Shown here: positions 44,241-54,947 of the stretch, in pieces
Layout: each line of letters begins with the position of its first letter
How positions within the stretch are numbered: position 1 is the first letter of the stretch
Source: Microthyrium microscopicum
Lineage: Eukaryota; Ascomycota; Dothideomycetes; Microthyriales; Microthyriaceae
Direction of reading: 5' to 3'
NCBI GenBank assembly: GCA_010405405.1
Contig: MU004238.1
Location: 1,998,374-2,062,373 of the forward strand
Length of the DNA stretch: 64,000 bases
Program-made: the position numbers and the translations under genes
The notes under the pieces: generated by a model
Databases searched by the model: none
The model's input: only the letters and a program-made list of their open reading frames with translations
Told to the model about the DNA's origin: nothing

Positions 44241-45729
44241 TTACTCTGGAACGAACGAAAACGCCACCAGGCCCATTTGTTCTTGCTCTTTGCCTTCAGA
44301 CACTCGCCTAAACAAACTTGTTAGCTCCCAGTGTCTCGCATTTGGAAGAAGACCAAAACTTACAATGGGTGTGCTTCCTTATCCCAAAGAGCATCGATTT
44401 GTATCTTATCGCCCTTCTTGACGGATATTGGTTTGCTGCATTCACTCATTTCGCTGATTGTTGTCCAAGTCTTTCCTTGAACAACCGTCGTCGAACCATA
44501 TTTCGCAGTTGATTTACAAATTTCTTTATCATTGAGCTTAACAATCATGGCATCACCGCCATCCTATTGACAGTGTCAGGCATGTTTACGACGGCAAGGA
44601 TAAAGAGGACAACTTACGTGCATATGGCCACGAGCGGCAATGATAGTGCCAGGGTCCTTGATGGTCATGGGGGCGCCAATATGTCTACCAATAGTACCAT
44701 TACCAGTGAAGACAATAGGATCTGCGCATTCTACAGCTTGTTAGCGGAGTTTCTTGTCTTGTGGCTAATCAGTACATACTTGTGGTTGAAGTGAAAGCCG
44801 TCGACGCCTCCTTGCCAACCTTGCCTGGCATAAATTCCGTGTCCATTTGGATATAGAACTTTTGTGGCTCCGGTCTGTAATTGACAATTTCCGCCTGGAA
44901 CATAAACTTGTCGTTCTTTCCAAAGTAGAACCCAGAATCATACTTGCCATCCGGCGTCGTAAACATCTGCGTAAACTGATCCACCGCACCAAATCCAAAG
45001 ATCGACAAGTTCAACCGACTCGTAAACATGCCTATCAGACCAAATAGTCCGCTCTGTATCGTGTCCATTATTGGATTCATGTCGCCGCAAAAGCTCACAA
45101 ATCCATCCACCATGCTGTTCTTCACCTTGCGGTCTGGGCTAATGTTTAAACTAATGATGTGATGTAGATACACGCCGCTTTCGATCGCCGCGCGCGTGCC
45201 GTTCTCAAAAACCACGTCCATCTTCGTCGCGAGAACTGTGCAGTCCTGGCAAAGTCCCCCGTTGACAGTGTGCATGACATTAGCGCCATCTGGATCCATG
45301 GAAGCGCCGAGGAATTTGGCGAGCGCGAGTGGGATGTCGAGTTTGAGAACAGATGCAGTGTCGAGCATGCCTAATCCGCCGCCGCCAGACATGATTCCTC
45401 CGCCAGTGGGTGAGCCGCCGTGGGAGTGACCTTCGCCTTTCATTCCGCCGCCCATCGCAGACTGAGCTACGTTAGAAGAGGCACTAAAACGCGGTGAGAC
45501 GTTAAAGAGAGGTAGATAGAACCTTTGAGCCGGGTAAGTCATAGGGACCAAACTGGTATAATTTTCGTGTGGCGGTTGATCTGAATCGTGGTTTGGCATC
45601 GATAATACGGCCTGGTTTTGTTGGCGGAGCGATTTCTTCCAGGCTTTGAGCATTCTTGATATCTCTGACCTGAGGAGCCGCAAAAGCGCTTCCTGTGAGA
45701 ACTGTAGAGAGAAATGTAGTTATCTTCAT
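44241..45729 (-). CDS. Secreted protein with PHM-like HMHDGG motif
   Basis: Five exons on the minus strand: 45523-45729, 44780-45461, 44618-44730, 44364-44563, 44241-44307; 422 residues. A signal peptide (MKITTFLSTVLTGSAFA, cleavage near 17) and a propeptide-like region precede LYQFGPYDLPGSK. The core has GLCQDCTVLATKMDVVFENG, GVYLHHIISLNI and RGHMHDGGDAM, a histidine pattern like that of copper type II monooxygenase (PHM) folds; several N-glycosylation sequons are visible. Intron 1 (45462-45522) has a weak GTTCTA donor but a good TCTAAC branch, and is required to link the frames. Similar secreted fungal proteins exist without known function, so an enzyme role is only possible. Confidence 0.78.
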
Positions 45730-46797
45730 GGTGGTTGTGATCTGCAGTGATATGTTGGCAGAGACTGGATGTCAAAACAATTCATAATGCTGGTCTTGTT
45801 GGATATATGTAGTACGCTGACCATGGCATACCGAGTCGTCAAATAAGCTTTGGTTCAAGCTCGTTAGTTTGTCTCAAGACTTCGGGAGCAATATGTGAAC
45901 TTTTGTGTATCAAGCCCTTTAAAAATCTAGATTGCTTTATTGACCTAGAGCCAGGGGATTATTAGTGCAAGACATGCATCAGGATGGTTTCTTGTACCAG
46001 AATTTATGATGGACTCAGGGTTCTAGAAGAAGCTACGAGCTAACATTTGACAACCAGAAGCATATGCGATGGTTGTCCATCTCATTTCATCCTGAAGATG
46101 TACGCGGAATCGTTTCGGTTCTGCCCTTGAAGAGCTTCCTCGATCGAGACGGTGGAGCAGGTTCTGTGTAGTCTGCTATACACTAGTTCATTGAAAAGAA
46201 ATATTAGCTAGCAAATGTAGTAATGTTCATATATCAGGCCACCCACAGATGCAAAGTGTTGAAAGTGCAGATGTCCGGGGAAAATCTCAAGTCAGTGGCA
46301 TTTAGCCCTCCTTGTTGAGTCGATTCTAGCTCTAGGTAGTGACTTGGATACCGCCAGTAAGCAAGTAGTAAAGCACTCTTGACTTATCGGGTTCCATGGG
46401 CCTGGAAAGGGATGCTAAAGACGCAGTCAGGTGGAACCAGTTTCAATTTGACTGGAATATAGCTGCTGTAAAAGCGACTAGTACATCTCTCATCATTCAA
46501 TGAAGAACATGTCAAACTTGTTAACATTATATGCTTCACAATACAACTTACCAACAGGTGCGTGTGGTACATGGTCATTGGTGGAGTATGAGAACTGAGG
46601 GTTTTAAGCCCCGAGGAAGATTTGCAGCTAGGAACAGAATCTGGGGAACTGTACAAGATCGGGACCCTGCCGGGTCTACTATCTATAGATCGTTTCAGAT
46701 CTCCGTATAGACTATGGAACAAAGCACTCAGGGCAGAATGTACAGATATCGAACCATAGACTACATATACAGCATTCAGGCAGACCATGCGATTAAT
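45730..46797. other. Intergenic
   Basis: About 1.07 kb. A 134-codon minus-strand frame (46384-46788) lacks conserved features. No gene recognised. Confidence 0.4.
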
Positions 46798-48843
46798 TTA
46801 TTTGCGTTTGCGCCCCTTACTTCCTTGAGCCACTCCAGTAGCTTTGGCCTCGGTTTCCTTCTCTGCTTTTTTGATATCGTCTACAGGGAGAGCTTTGACT
46901 TCTCCTTCGGCACCAGCCGATGGAGCGGCCGCAAGAGGTTTGCTGGCAGATTTGCCCTCATCTTGCTCCTCGTCGTCGCCACCTTGACCGAATTCATTGA
47001 CGCGAGTGTGATCAACCTTGTAAGCCCACATCTGATACAGATAGACGAAAAAGATCACGTCGTCGCGCAGGGTGGCGAGGCGATGGAGCATTGGCATCTT
47101 GATCGTGAAGGCAAATAGATCATCGATGAAAGTGTTGAGAAACTTATACATCATAGCTCTGCCTGGCATATGTGCTACTGACTTGAGGCGGTAGTTGATG
47201 TAGAGGGAAGGAACCATCATCAAGAAGCCGTAAGCGTAGACAGACCCTACAAGAGTTGTGATGATGAAGCTGTACCAAGATTTGTGACTGTCGTAAATCA
47301 CACTATATACCGCATACGCCAGCAGTAGTGGAACCGCAACAATATAGAGATACTTGAAAGCAATCTGGTCGTATTCCTGGGTCTTCTTTTCAGTATCAGA
47401 AAGTTGATGCTTGTCTTCAAAGTGGATAGCGTATGGAATTAGGCTACCCGGGGCGCTGGGGCGAATGCGCACGTTGACAGTCTTGGTGATTTTCCATGCT
47501 TCGATCGCAATTCCCATTCCCTGACCAAACAGGATCATCCAAGAGGTGTTCTCATTGTTATCCATAAGATAGAGGAAAATAATTGCTTGCATGACCACGT
47601 TTGCAAGGATTGATCGAAAGGACGTACCCACGTTATCTTTCTTATTACGCCAATGTGAGACGTCGCTTTTAAAAGCCAGCCCTTCAAAAATCATGTGAAA
47701 GATCGAGACCACACCGGTGATGGAGAGCAAATAGATGTTGCTATCGAGCAAAATGCGCTTGAAGTCTTCGAATTCGGCGCCGTCTTGACCAGGTCCCATT
47801 GATTCTCCCTGCGCCGCCTTTGCAGCGTTGATCTTCATGCCCTCGTCGATACTGGCCATAATGCTGAATTTCCAGTTCGCCATATTATTCAAGGTAATGT
47901 GTAATGGAAGAGTGGTAACAGTTTCGTTGAGTTCTGTCATGTGGTTTTTGAGTTGCCAGAATGTATTCACATACAAGATAGGATAGTACCATCCATTTTT
48001 GCCCGATTCGTCACGAGCGCCAGATCGTTCCAGCTGGACAAATGATCGAACTGCTGGGTGCATACTGGGATAGTCATGATTTGCAGCATCTGGAATGAAA
48101 GATAGAGTAAAGTTGGGATGGTAGTAAGAAGCAAATTGCGTCGCTTTGGGTGCTATCTCTGCCTCTGCCGGCTCTGTATCGTTCTTGGCTTCGAGCAAAT
48201 TTCGTGTCTTTCTCACCTTCTTCTTGGGAAGGTACTGAGTAAAATGCCGTACAAAGTAGTACGCTTTGGCTGGGTCGTATTTTGAGTCGCTCGGATCCAG
48301 CACGGCACCGGCTTGACCCACATAAACGTGAGCCCATATGGTTCCATTGTTACGTATTTCTTTTGGAACTGGAAAACTAGTGTCGATTTCGCGCTTCTCT
48401 TTCCAGGCGCCATAGCCGAAAGCTTTCTCCTCAACAACCAAAGAATCTTTGGGGGCTTTCGACAAAGGCGGCATGATCAAGGAACCAGACACATAGATGC
48501 TGACGTCCAATGCCTGATCCGCAGTCCAAATAGGCGCGATGTTTTGAGGAATATCGGCGTATTCGATTTCGGGCGCGAAGGATTGGGGGCGGTCATTGAA
48601 CGAGGGGATGGCACTAGGCGCGGTGCCACTAGAGACAGCAGTCTGGCCACCTCCAGTAAATTGTTTCATGGCGAATTGAATAAGAAAGAAAATGGCGATG
48701 CTCTGGGCTATGCTTTTCAGCATACTCGACTGCATCATGTTAGTGACGACGCGATTGTCCACGGGTAGATTATTTACATTGCCTTGTTCCTCCGGAGCGC
48801 GAGCGCCTTGCGCTGGGGCAGCAGCCCGCTGTCGTTCGGGCAT
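46798..48843 (-). CDS. CLPTM1 family transmembrane protein
   Basis: ER/Golgi multi-pass protein related to human CLPTM1, a lipid-scramblase-type family. Intronless, 681 residues. An N-terminal Pro/Ala region, a hydrophobic anchor (SMLKSIAQSIAIFFLIQF), and a large lumenal domain (IAPIWTADQALDVSIYVS, NNGTIWAHVYVGQAG, HPNFTLSFI, NGWYYPILYVNTFW) precede five or six C-terminal membrane helices with DVSHWRNKKDNVG, GMGIAIEAWKITKTVNV and MPGRAMMYKFLNTFIDD, all family hallmarks. The tail is charged and ends GSKGRKRK. The frame extends 69 codons upstream, but the family begins MPERQRAAAP, so I use the ATG at 48843. Confidence 0.94.
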   Translation of the reverse strand: MPERQRAAAPAQGARAPEEQGNVNNLPVDNRVVTNMMQSSMLKSIAQSIAIFFLIQFAMKQFTGGGQTAVSSGTAPSAIPSFNDRPQSFAPEIEYADIPQNIAPIWTADQALDVSIYVSGSLIMPPLSKAPKDSLVVEEKAFGYGAWKEKREIDTSFPVPKEIRNNGTIWAHVYVGQAGAVLDPSDSKYDPAKAYYFVRHFTQYLPKKKVRKTRNLLEAKNDTEPAEAEIAPKATQFASYYHPNFTLSFIPDAANHDYPSMHPAVRSFVQLERSGARDESGKNGWYYPILYVNTFWQLKNHMTELNETVTTLPLHITLNNMANWKFSIMASIDEGMKINAAKAAQGESMGPGQDGAEFEDFKRILLDSNIYLLSITGVVSIFHMIFEGLAFKSDVSHWRNKKDNVGTSFRSILANVVMQAIIFLYLMDNNENTSWMILFGQGMGIAIEAWKITKTVNVRIRPSAPGSLIPYAIHFEDKHQLSDTEKKTQEYDQIAFKYLYIVAVPLLLAYAVYSVIYDSHKSWYSFIITTLVGSVYAYGFLMMVPSLYINYRLKSVAHMPGRAMMYKFLNTFIDDLFAFTIKMPMLHRLATLRDDVIFFVYLYQMWAYKVDHTRVNEFGQGGDDEEQDEGKSASKPLAAAPSAGAEGEVKALPVDDIKKAEKETEAKATGVAQGSKGRKRK

Positions 48844-49745
48844 ACTGTCAAGATGGGATGAAAAGGAGTAGTAGAGGAAGAGGTTGGAGAAGTTGACCAA
48901 GTCCAGGCGTGAATGGCGAAACAACCGAAAACGTGGGTCGCGGATCAAGATCAAGATGGCGGAGATAAGATAAGAATTGCCTATTTCTGTGCTGACTAAC
49001 CTTCGCGATATATTGGACCGTCTGCCTTGTACTAGTTGAGACTCTGACAACGCGCTCGCATCTAACCTCCAAATCCTTTAACGGAGATGGACATAAGCCA
49101 TCCAAAGTTCCAAGCCAAGTTCACCTTAAAACTGGAAGACCTGGAGGCTGGCCTCTGTATTTTCAGCTGACTTCACTGAGGCGGGCCGTTCACTGGTGCC
49201 ACAGTACCAACTTCGCCACAGTCAGTCACTTTCAAACATTTATCCCCCTTTGGCTACATAGTGCTCCCAAATGTTCCTTTTATAAACACTAAAACCCCAA
49301 CTTCCTGTCCTTTCCCTGTTAATACTCCAACACCCTCCTACAACCTATACTTATATTTCTCTGCCTATTTCGCCCCCATCTCTTGTCACCAATAACTGCA
49401 AGTCTGACTGGTTTCTACTCTCATCTACAGCCTTCGACGCCTATCGCCACGCGTCCTCCTGCCTGGTATCCTCTCTGTCCAGCATTGATACATCAACTTG
49501 CTCATCGTGGAAGCGGGCTTTCACCACCTAGGTCCCATCCTTCTCATCTCTCTTCAACCAATCTTTAAAAGCCAAGTTCTTGGCAATAAATTGTGGTAGC
49601 CCATCTGCATCTGATCATCAGCCTTCCAACATATTGCTTGGCACAACCATCATCAATTCCACTTAGCCTACCTGGCATCTACCAACACCGATTATTTAAA
49701 TTTGCATGGTATAGCCAATATTCTGACACAAAGTCAGTCCGCAAC
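48844..49745. promoter_or_regulatory. Divergent promoter region
   Basis: About 0.9 kb between divergent genes (CLPTM1 family and the sacsin-like gene), rich in C/T toward the right-hand gene. No gene recognised. Confidence 0.4.
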
Positions 49746-52700
49746 ATGGATTTCTCACGACTTCGGGAACAAACCATCGGTTCAGATGTTGATGAGGAAG
49801 CCGTCACTGTCAATACTCGTGCACTCATTGACAAAGTTCTTGCACGATATTCCGGAGACTGGACCACTCTACGCGAGCTAATTCAGAACGCCGCTGATGC
49901 TTCGGCTTCAAAAGTCAAGATAAAGTTTGAGACTTTTCCCTCGAAAAATGTCCCTACCCCATCCCAAGGCAGCACCAAGTCGACGTGGCTTAGTCATATC
50001 ATTTCTCACCATACCTTACAGCGCTTGACTGTTTCTAACAATGGCCAACCTTTCGGAAAGAATGATTGGGATCGACTTCGGCGGATTGCAGAAGGAAATC
50101 CTGATGAAACAAAAATCGGTGCATTTGGTGTCGGGTTCTACAGCGTCTTTGCAGATTGCGAGGAACCATTTGTCGTCTCCGGCTCCAAAACAATGGCATT
50201 TTTGTGGCGAGGTAACAGCCTGTATACCAAATCGAGTACCATCCCAGCCGACCAGCTTTCGCAAGATACAACTTTTGTCTTGAATTATCGTAATACGACT
50301 ACCCCTCTTCCAGCTCTGCTCTCGGTATGCCAGTTCCTGACGACTAGCTTGACTTTCGTCGGTCTACAGGATATTGAATTATGGATTGATGACTGGAAGA
50401 TCTTGAGTCTCCAAAAGAAGTCAGCGCCTGGAATCCAGGCCCCGATTCCTCCTGGATTGAAGACTACCACCAATGAAGGGCTGATGAAGATTACTGGTCT
50501 TACGAATCAAGCGACACAAATTGATGCCACATGGCTGAATATTGTTGGCAAGCCGAACCCTCAGATATCGTCTCAGACTACTGAGGAAGCCGAGGATGTG
50601 CCAGTTCTCATTCTCAAGAGCTTCTTTTCCAGAGTCACCAAATCTTTGACTCATAATTCAGCTGCAAACAAGGCCGCTAGAGAAGCGGAAGCTGCTAAAG
50701 ATCGAGAGCTTTCTGATAACCTACATCTAGAATCGAAAGCGACTGTCTTTCTTCGTATAAGCACAGTCAATATCCAAACTTCGGTTTCCAAGACTTTCGC
50801 AGCTGAATTGGAACGCGCGACAAAGAAGCCTCCACCGAAAACCACTCGAATTGCTATTCTCACTGCCTCCAAAGACGAAACTTCCGCGTCATTAACATCA
50901 TCATCCGGATTGACTATGAACAAAGCCGAAGAGATATTTGATTCAGTTCTGCCCAACAAGCATGGTCGAATTTTCATCGGATTTCCTACTGCTCAAACTA
51001 CTGGCTTGCTATGCCATATATCAGCTCCGTCGATCATTCCTACCGTGGAGCGAGAAAATATTGACTTGAACGCTCGATATGTCAAGACGTGGAACGCCGA
51101 AATGCTTCGCGTAGCCGGTATTGCCTGTCGCATTGCCTATTCGGAGGCCTTTTCGGACATGAAGAAAGATTTACTCGCTGCCTTGAAAACAGCCCATCGA
51201 ACTGTCCCAAAAATGGACGATATCGCACCCTTCATTCCTCATGCTAGTCATATCTTCTCCCAGTATACCTCCAAAGAATCCACGCCGTCATCCCTAGTTG
51301 GTTCTATCATCCATCAAGCCTTCTGGGATTCGTCACAAGCGTCTATGGATGTTCTGTCTACCAAGGGTGTATTAGCAAGCAACCAAGTCCGACTTGTTGC
51401 CGAACCACCGACTTTCTTGGAGAACATTCCGATCATACCATCAGATTTAGCTAAGGGCTCTGAAGAATTCATCCGTGTACTCTATGATCGAAGAATGATC
51501 ACAGACATGACGGTTGTTGATGTTCGTAAAGAGCTGGAAGCACAATCATTGACAGAGGAACAGCTCATAGAGTTCCTCAAGTATCTCGCCCTTCAGGCTT
51601 CTACAAATGCCATGGAAATCACTATAGTACAGTCACTTCTTAATGCAGCTGTGGGCGCAGTGGCGGAAGGTTCTGATAAAGGGAAGTTGATTGCTTTGTC
51701 GGAAATCAAGAACTTTGTCTCCAAGGGTAGAATCCCACCAGATATGCCTACACCTCCTTCGACAATTCCTCATCATCTCACCAAGGACATCAAAGTAAAG
51801 GACCTGGAGCGTTTCAACTGGGAAGAACTGCAGATTCTGCCTTGGGTTCAATGGCTTCTGATTGCTCCAAATACCTACGAACTCACTGCGGAGCAGGATA
51901 TGACGAAGTCCCCACAATTTGCAAACAGTGTGCTTAGTTTGGTATCGAGATTATGGGATCAGATGAGTCAACCTCACAAGGCCACACTGATTCAATGCCT
52001 GGCGAACAAATCGATTATGCCTACCAAGATGGGCATGCGCGTTCCATCAGAGGCATACTTTGACTCGGTCAAGCTCTTCGATGATCTGCCAATCGTTTCG
52101 ACAACCAAAGTCAAGGACGCTGTACTTACTGCATTGGGCGTGCGGAAAACCATTGAACTAAAACTAGTGTTCGAGCGATTGTTGCACAACAATGCTGATG
52201 GGGAAAACAAATGGAGCATCAAAGATCTCATTCAATACTTGGTTACGGTGGAAACTGAAATACCGAAAAAGGATATTGAGCTTCTCAAGACCACAGCAAT
52301 CGCAAAGGTCGAGATCAATCACTCTCAAGAGAATAATCGACCCGCAGGGCTGGTGCCTTTGCATCGACTGTATGCGCCATTGGACGCCAATCGAAATCTT
52401 GGGCTGCCTGTCTTATTATGGCAAGGACATTTTGCTCCCATGAGTCGAGAAGGACGCTTTATGAAGCAACTTGGTCTGAAAACTCATCCTCAAGCGTCCG
52501 ATGTTATTGACATCATGGTCGCTGCTGCCAAGAGCAAGGATGAGCCTTTGTACAACCGTGCTTTGAACTACTTCATTGAGAACTATGAAACCAACGGTTA
52601 TCGTCTTATAGACAAACGTGCCTTCAATAATCGGCCATTCCTTCTCACTGAGGGTAAACAATTCCCGCATCTCTACAGTCCTGCAGCTTGTTTCTCAAAC

Positions 52701-54947
52701 GAACAAGTTGCCATTCTTGGATATCCTGTTCTTCTCTGCAGCTATCGAGGAAATGCATTCATGTTTGGCGTTGAATCGGACCCGCCTATGGCAAGCTGTG
52801 CAAACACGGTCATTGCAAATCCGCCAATCACTAAGAAGCAGGCCACTGATACCTTTTCATATCTTTCAACTCGTGTCGGCTCGATTGACAAGAGCCTGAC
52901 AAAAATACTGGGAGACGCAAATATTGTTCCAATACACGGTGAAACCGGGCATGGTGCAGTTCGTATGACTTGTCCAAACCACTGCTACATCGGGGACAGC
53001 TCAACATATGCAGACATCTTGGATTTCGTGGACTTTGGACAAGCAGGCAATGCATTTCTGCTCCAGGTGGGCTCCAAACATGAGCCTACAACCAACGAAC
53101 TAGCACGTAGGTTGAAGGATGAGGCTTCTCGCTTCTTGAACACGCTGGGGGAAACTAAATACGAGGAGCTTCTTTTCCGTCTAGCTCAGAGTGTCAACAC
53201 TCTTCGAATTGACAAAGACTTGTGGAAAGCTCTGCGAGGCACTCCGTTTCTTTTGGCGTATCGGGAAAGCGTGCCAAACACCAAATCCAAAGACTCACGT
53301 GCCACTGTCTCTGGCAAAGAAGATTTTGAAGCAGAAGAGAAGATCCATCGCGAAGTCTCGTTGCGGCGACCTAGCGAGATTGTTATCCCGGACGCTCATC
53401 AAGAGAGCCGTTTATTCCGCGACAAGATTTTCACGTCTCCTGTCGATGATACTTTGGAAGCGTTCTATTCTGCTTTGGGCGCCCCTCTCCTATCGTCCCT
53501 TCTCGACAACGATGAACGAATCGGCACGATAAAACGCGATCAGAGCGAGGCGGAGGCAGTTAGAAACTTGCTGGTCGAACGCTCTCAGCTCTTCTTGCAT
53601 GAGTACACTTCCGAAATCTTGCACAATGCCAAATGGCTAGAAAAGAACCTCGAAGTAGTGCTTACTGAGTCGCTGAGTCTAACGATCACTTTGCGAGGAC
53701 ATCGTGGTGCTTCGCATCAAGAGAAGAAAACTGCGATATTATCCAGTAAGCATCGGGGGCAAAAGCTGTTCATCACTCATCAACCAGATCTGTATGAGGT
53801 CAGCCGATGCATCGCACCGCTCCTATTGCGGCGCCAAAAACACCATGAAGTCCTCGCATTGGAGACGGTTTTAGCTTCTAATCTCAAGCGGTTACGCCAG
53901 AAGGGTTACAACGTGGATCGTATTCTTCGAAAACAAGCATACGAGACTCGAATTGCCGAGGAAGAGCATCGCAAGCGCCAGACTGCTCAAGCTGAAGATG
54001 AAGCAGCTCGCAAAAATACTGAAAAGCAACGCGTCAAAGACTTGGCTCCTCCCCCTTCCGCCCCTAGTGGTGATGCACCGCCGGGCTACACTGAATCTGC
54101 CGAGCCTCTTGAACCAGACACCCCCGTATCTAAAATGCCTGGCGGCTTCGAGGCAGATTCGCCTCCTCAGTCAGCTAAACGGGGCAAGAACGTCTTTTCG
54201 CAAATCACCGATTGGAGCAAAAAGCTCAAGAAGAAGCCATCCGACGAGTCTTGGTCCGACGCCCAGACTGGCCAGCTCAATGCCCCAGCGACCGGCCCAT
54301 CCGCCAACACTCCTGCTGTAGCAACTGGTCAACATGGCACTCACACTGGCACTGGTCCTGTCGACGCAGCCAGCGGCGAAAAGAACATCACCACCAACAT
54401 CGACGCGGCTCTCAATAACGTCCGCCCATTCAATTCTAATGCCCTGTACTCGCCCGGCCAAGTCCGCGCCGTTGAGCAAGCCACCTCCGGAACCTACTGC
54501 GACACAACCTCCCAGCAAGACCTCACCGCTGGCGGTCGCACCAACAACGGAATCGCGGTCTTCGTTCACCGTACAATCGCCGGGCAACAACTAGACTGGC
54601 CTTCAATAAACCTCTTCTCCAAGCTGTTGTTGGAAGTCGCCAATGTGTTCAAGCTGCCGACAACCGGTCTCAATATCTTCCACGCGCCCAACTCAAACAG
54701 CATCGCGTTCAACGCAAGCGGATCACTATTCTTCAACCACCATTTCTTCCTGACTCTGCATCGGTCAACTATTGAAGAGAGTCGGACAGTAAAGGTGGAT
54801 GCGATGGCGTATTGGTGGACTACAATGTGTCATGAGTTGGCGCATAATATTATGCAGGAGCATAATGTTGCGCACGGGTTCTATACGGAGAGTTTTATGA
54901 GTCGGACATTTGCGAGTATGATGGCGGCTGCGGAGCGGACGGAATAG
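49746..54947 (+). CDS. Giant sacsin-like GHKL ATPase protein with C-terminal HExxH motif
   Basis: Intronless, 1733 residues; fungal DUF3684-type. The N-terminus is a histidine-kinase/Hsp90-like (GHKL) ATPase fold as in sacsin: ELIQNAADASASKVKI (44-59, N box), then GAFGVGFYSVF (G box). A long central region of several similar helical parts follows, then a Lys/Glu/Gln-rich coil (RIAEEEHRKRQTAQAEDEAA), a disordered Pro/Ser segment and a final domain with HELAHNIMQEH at 1696-1706, which is HExxHxxxxxH. The frame is open 51 codons further upstream, but MDFSRLREQTIGS is the natural start. The protein probably acts as a chaperone-like ATPase; the zincin-like end is unexplained. Confidence 0.88.
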   Translation: MDFSRLREQTIGSDVDEEAVTVNTRALIDKVLARYSGDWTTLRELIQNAADASASKVKIKFETFPSKNVPTPSQGSTKSTWLSHIISHHTLQRLTVSNNGQPFGKNDWDRLRRIAEGNPDETKIGAFGVGFYSVFADCEEPFVVSGSKTMAFLWRGNSLYTKSSTIPADQLSQDTTFVLNYRNTTTPLPALLSVCQFLTTSLTFVGLQDIELWIDDWKILSLQKKSAPGIQAPIPPGLKTTTNEGLMKITGLTNQATQIDATWLNIVGKPNPQISSQTTEEAEDVPVLILKSFFSRVTKSLTHNSAANKAAREAEAAKDRELSDNLHLESKATVFLRISTVNIQTSVSKTFAAELERATKKPPPKTTRIAILTASKDETSASLTSSSGLTMNKAEEIFDSVLPNKHGRIFIGFPTAQTTGLLCHISAPSIIPTVERENIDLNARYVKTWNAEMLRVAGIACRIAYSEAFSDMKKDLLAALKTAHRTVPKMDDIAPFIPHASHIFSQYTSKESTPSSLVGSIIHQAFWDSSQASMDVLSTKGVLASNQVRLVAEPPTFLENIPIIPSDLAKGSEEFIRVLYDRRMITDMTVVDVRKELEAQSLTEEQLIEFLKYLALQASTNAMEITIVQSLLNAAVGAVAEGSDKGKLIALSEIKNFVSKGRIPPDMPTPPSTIPHHLTKDIKVKDLERFNWEELQILPWVQWLLIAPNTYELTAEQDMTKSPQFANSVLSLVSRLWDQMSQPHKATLIQCLANKSIMPTKMGMRVPSEAYFDSVKLFDDLPIVSTTKVKDAVLTALGVRKTIELKLVFERLLHNNADGENKWSIKDLIQYLVTVETEIPKKDIELLKTTAIAKVEINHSQENNRPAGLVPLHRLYAPLDANRNLGLPVLLWQGHFAPMSREGRFMKQLGLKTHPQASDVIDIMVAAAKSKDEPLYNRALNYFIENYETNGYRLIDKRAFNNRPFLLTEGKQFPHLYSPAACFSNEQVAILGYPVLLCSYRGNAFMFGVESDPPMASCANTVIANPPITKKQATDTFSYLSTRVGSIDKSLTKILGDANIVPIHGETGHGAVRMTCPNHCYIGDSSTYADILDFVDFGQAGNAFLLQVGSKHEPTTNELARRLKDEASRFLNTLGETKYEELLFRLAQSVNTLRIDKDLWKALRGTPFLLAYRESVPNTKSKDSRATVSGKEDFEAEEKIHREVSLRRPSEIVIPDAHQESRLFRDKIFTSPVDDTLEAFYSALGAPLLSSLLDNDERIGTIKRDQSEAEAVRNLLVERSQLFLHEYTSEILHNAKWLEKNLEVVLTESLSLTITLRGHRGASHQEKKTAILSSKHRGQKLFITHQPDLYEVSRCIAPLLLRRQKHHEVLALETVLASNLKRLRQKGYNVDRILRKQAYETRIAEEEHRKRQTAQAEDEAARKNTEKQRVKDLAPPPSAPSGDAPPGYTESAEPLEPDTPVSKMPGGFEADSPPQSAKRGKNVFSQITDWSKKLKKKPSDESWSDAQTGQLNAPATGPSANTPAVATGQHGTHTGTGPVDAASGEKNITTNIDAALNNVRPFNSNALYSPGQVRAVEQATSGTYCDTTSQQDLTAGGRTNNGIAVFVHRTIAGQQLDWPSINLFSKLLLEVANVFKLPTTGLNIFHAPNSNSIAFNASGSLFFNHHFFLTLHRSTIEESRTVKVDAMAYWWTTMCHELAHNIMQEHNVAHGFYTESFMSRTFASMMAAAERTE

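Noticed and set aside
46384-46788. 134-codon minus-strand frame
   Set aside because: Composition and lack of motifs suggest random open frame in intergenic DNA.
48844-49050. N-terminal extension of the CLPTM1-family frame
   Set aside because: Family proteins start at MPERQ-like sequence; the extension reads as a 5' UTR.
49593-49745. N-terminal extension of the sacsin-like frame
   Set aside because: The family start is MDFSRLREQ; the extension has no conserved content although it looks weakly signal-like.
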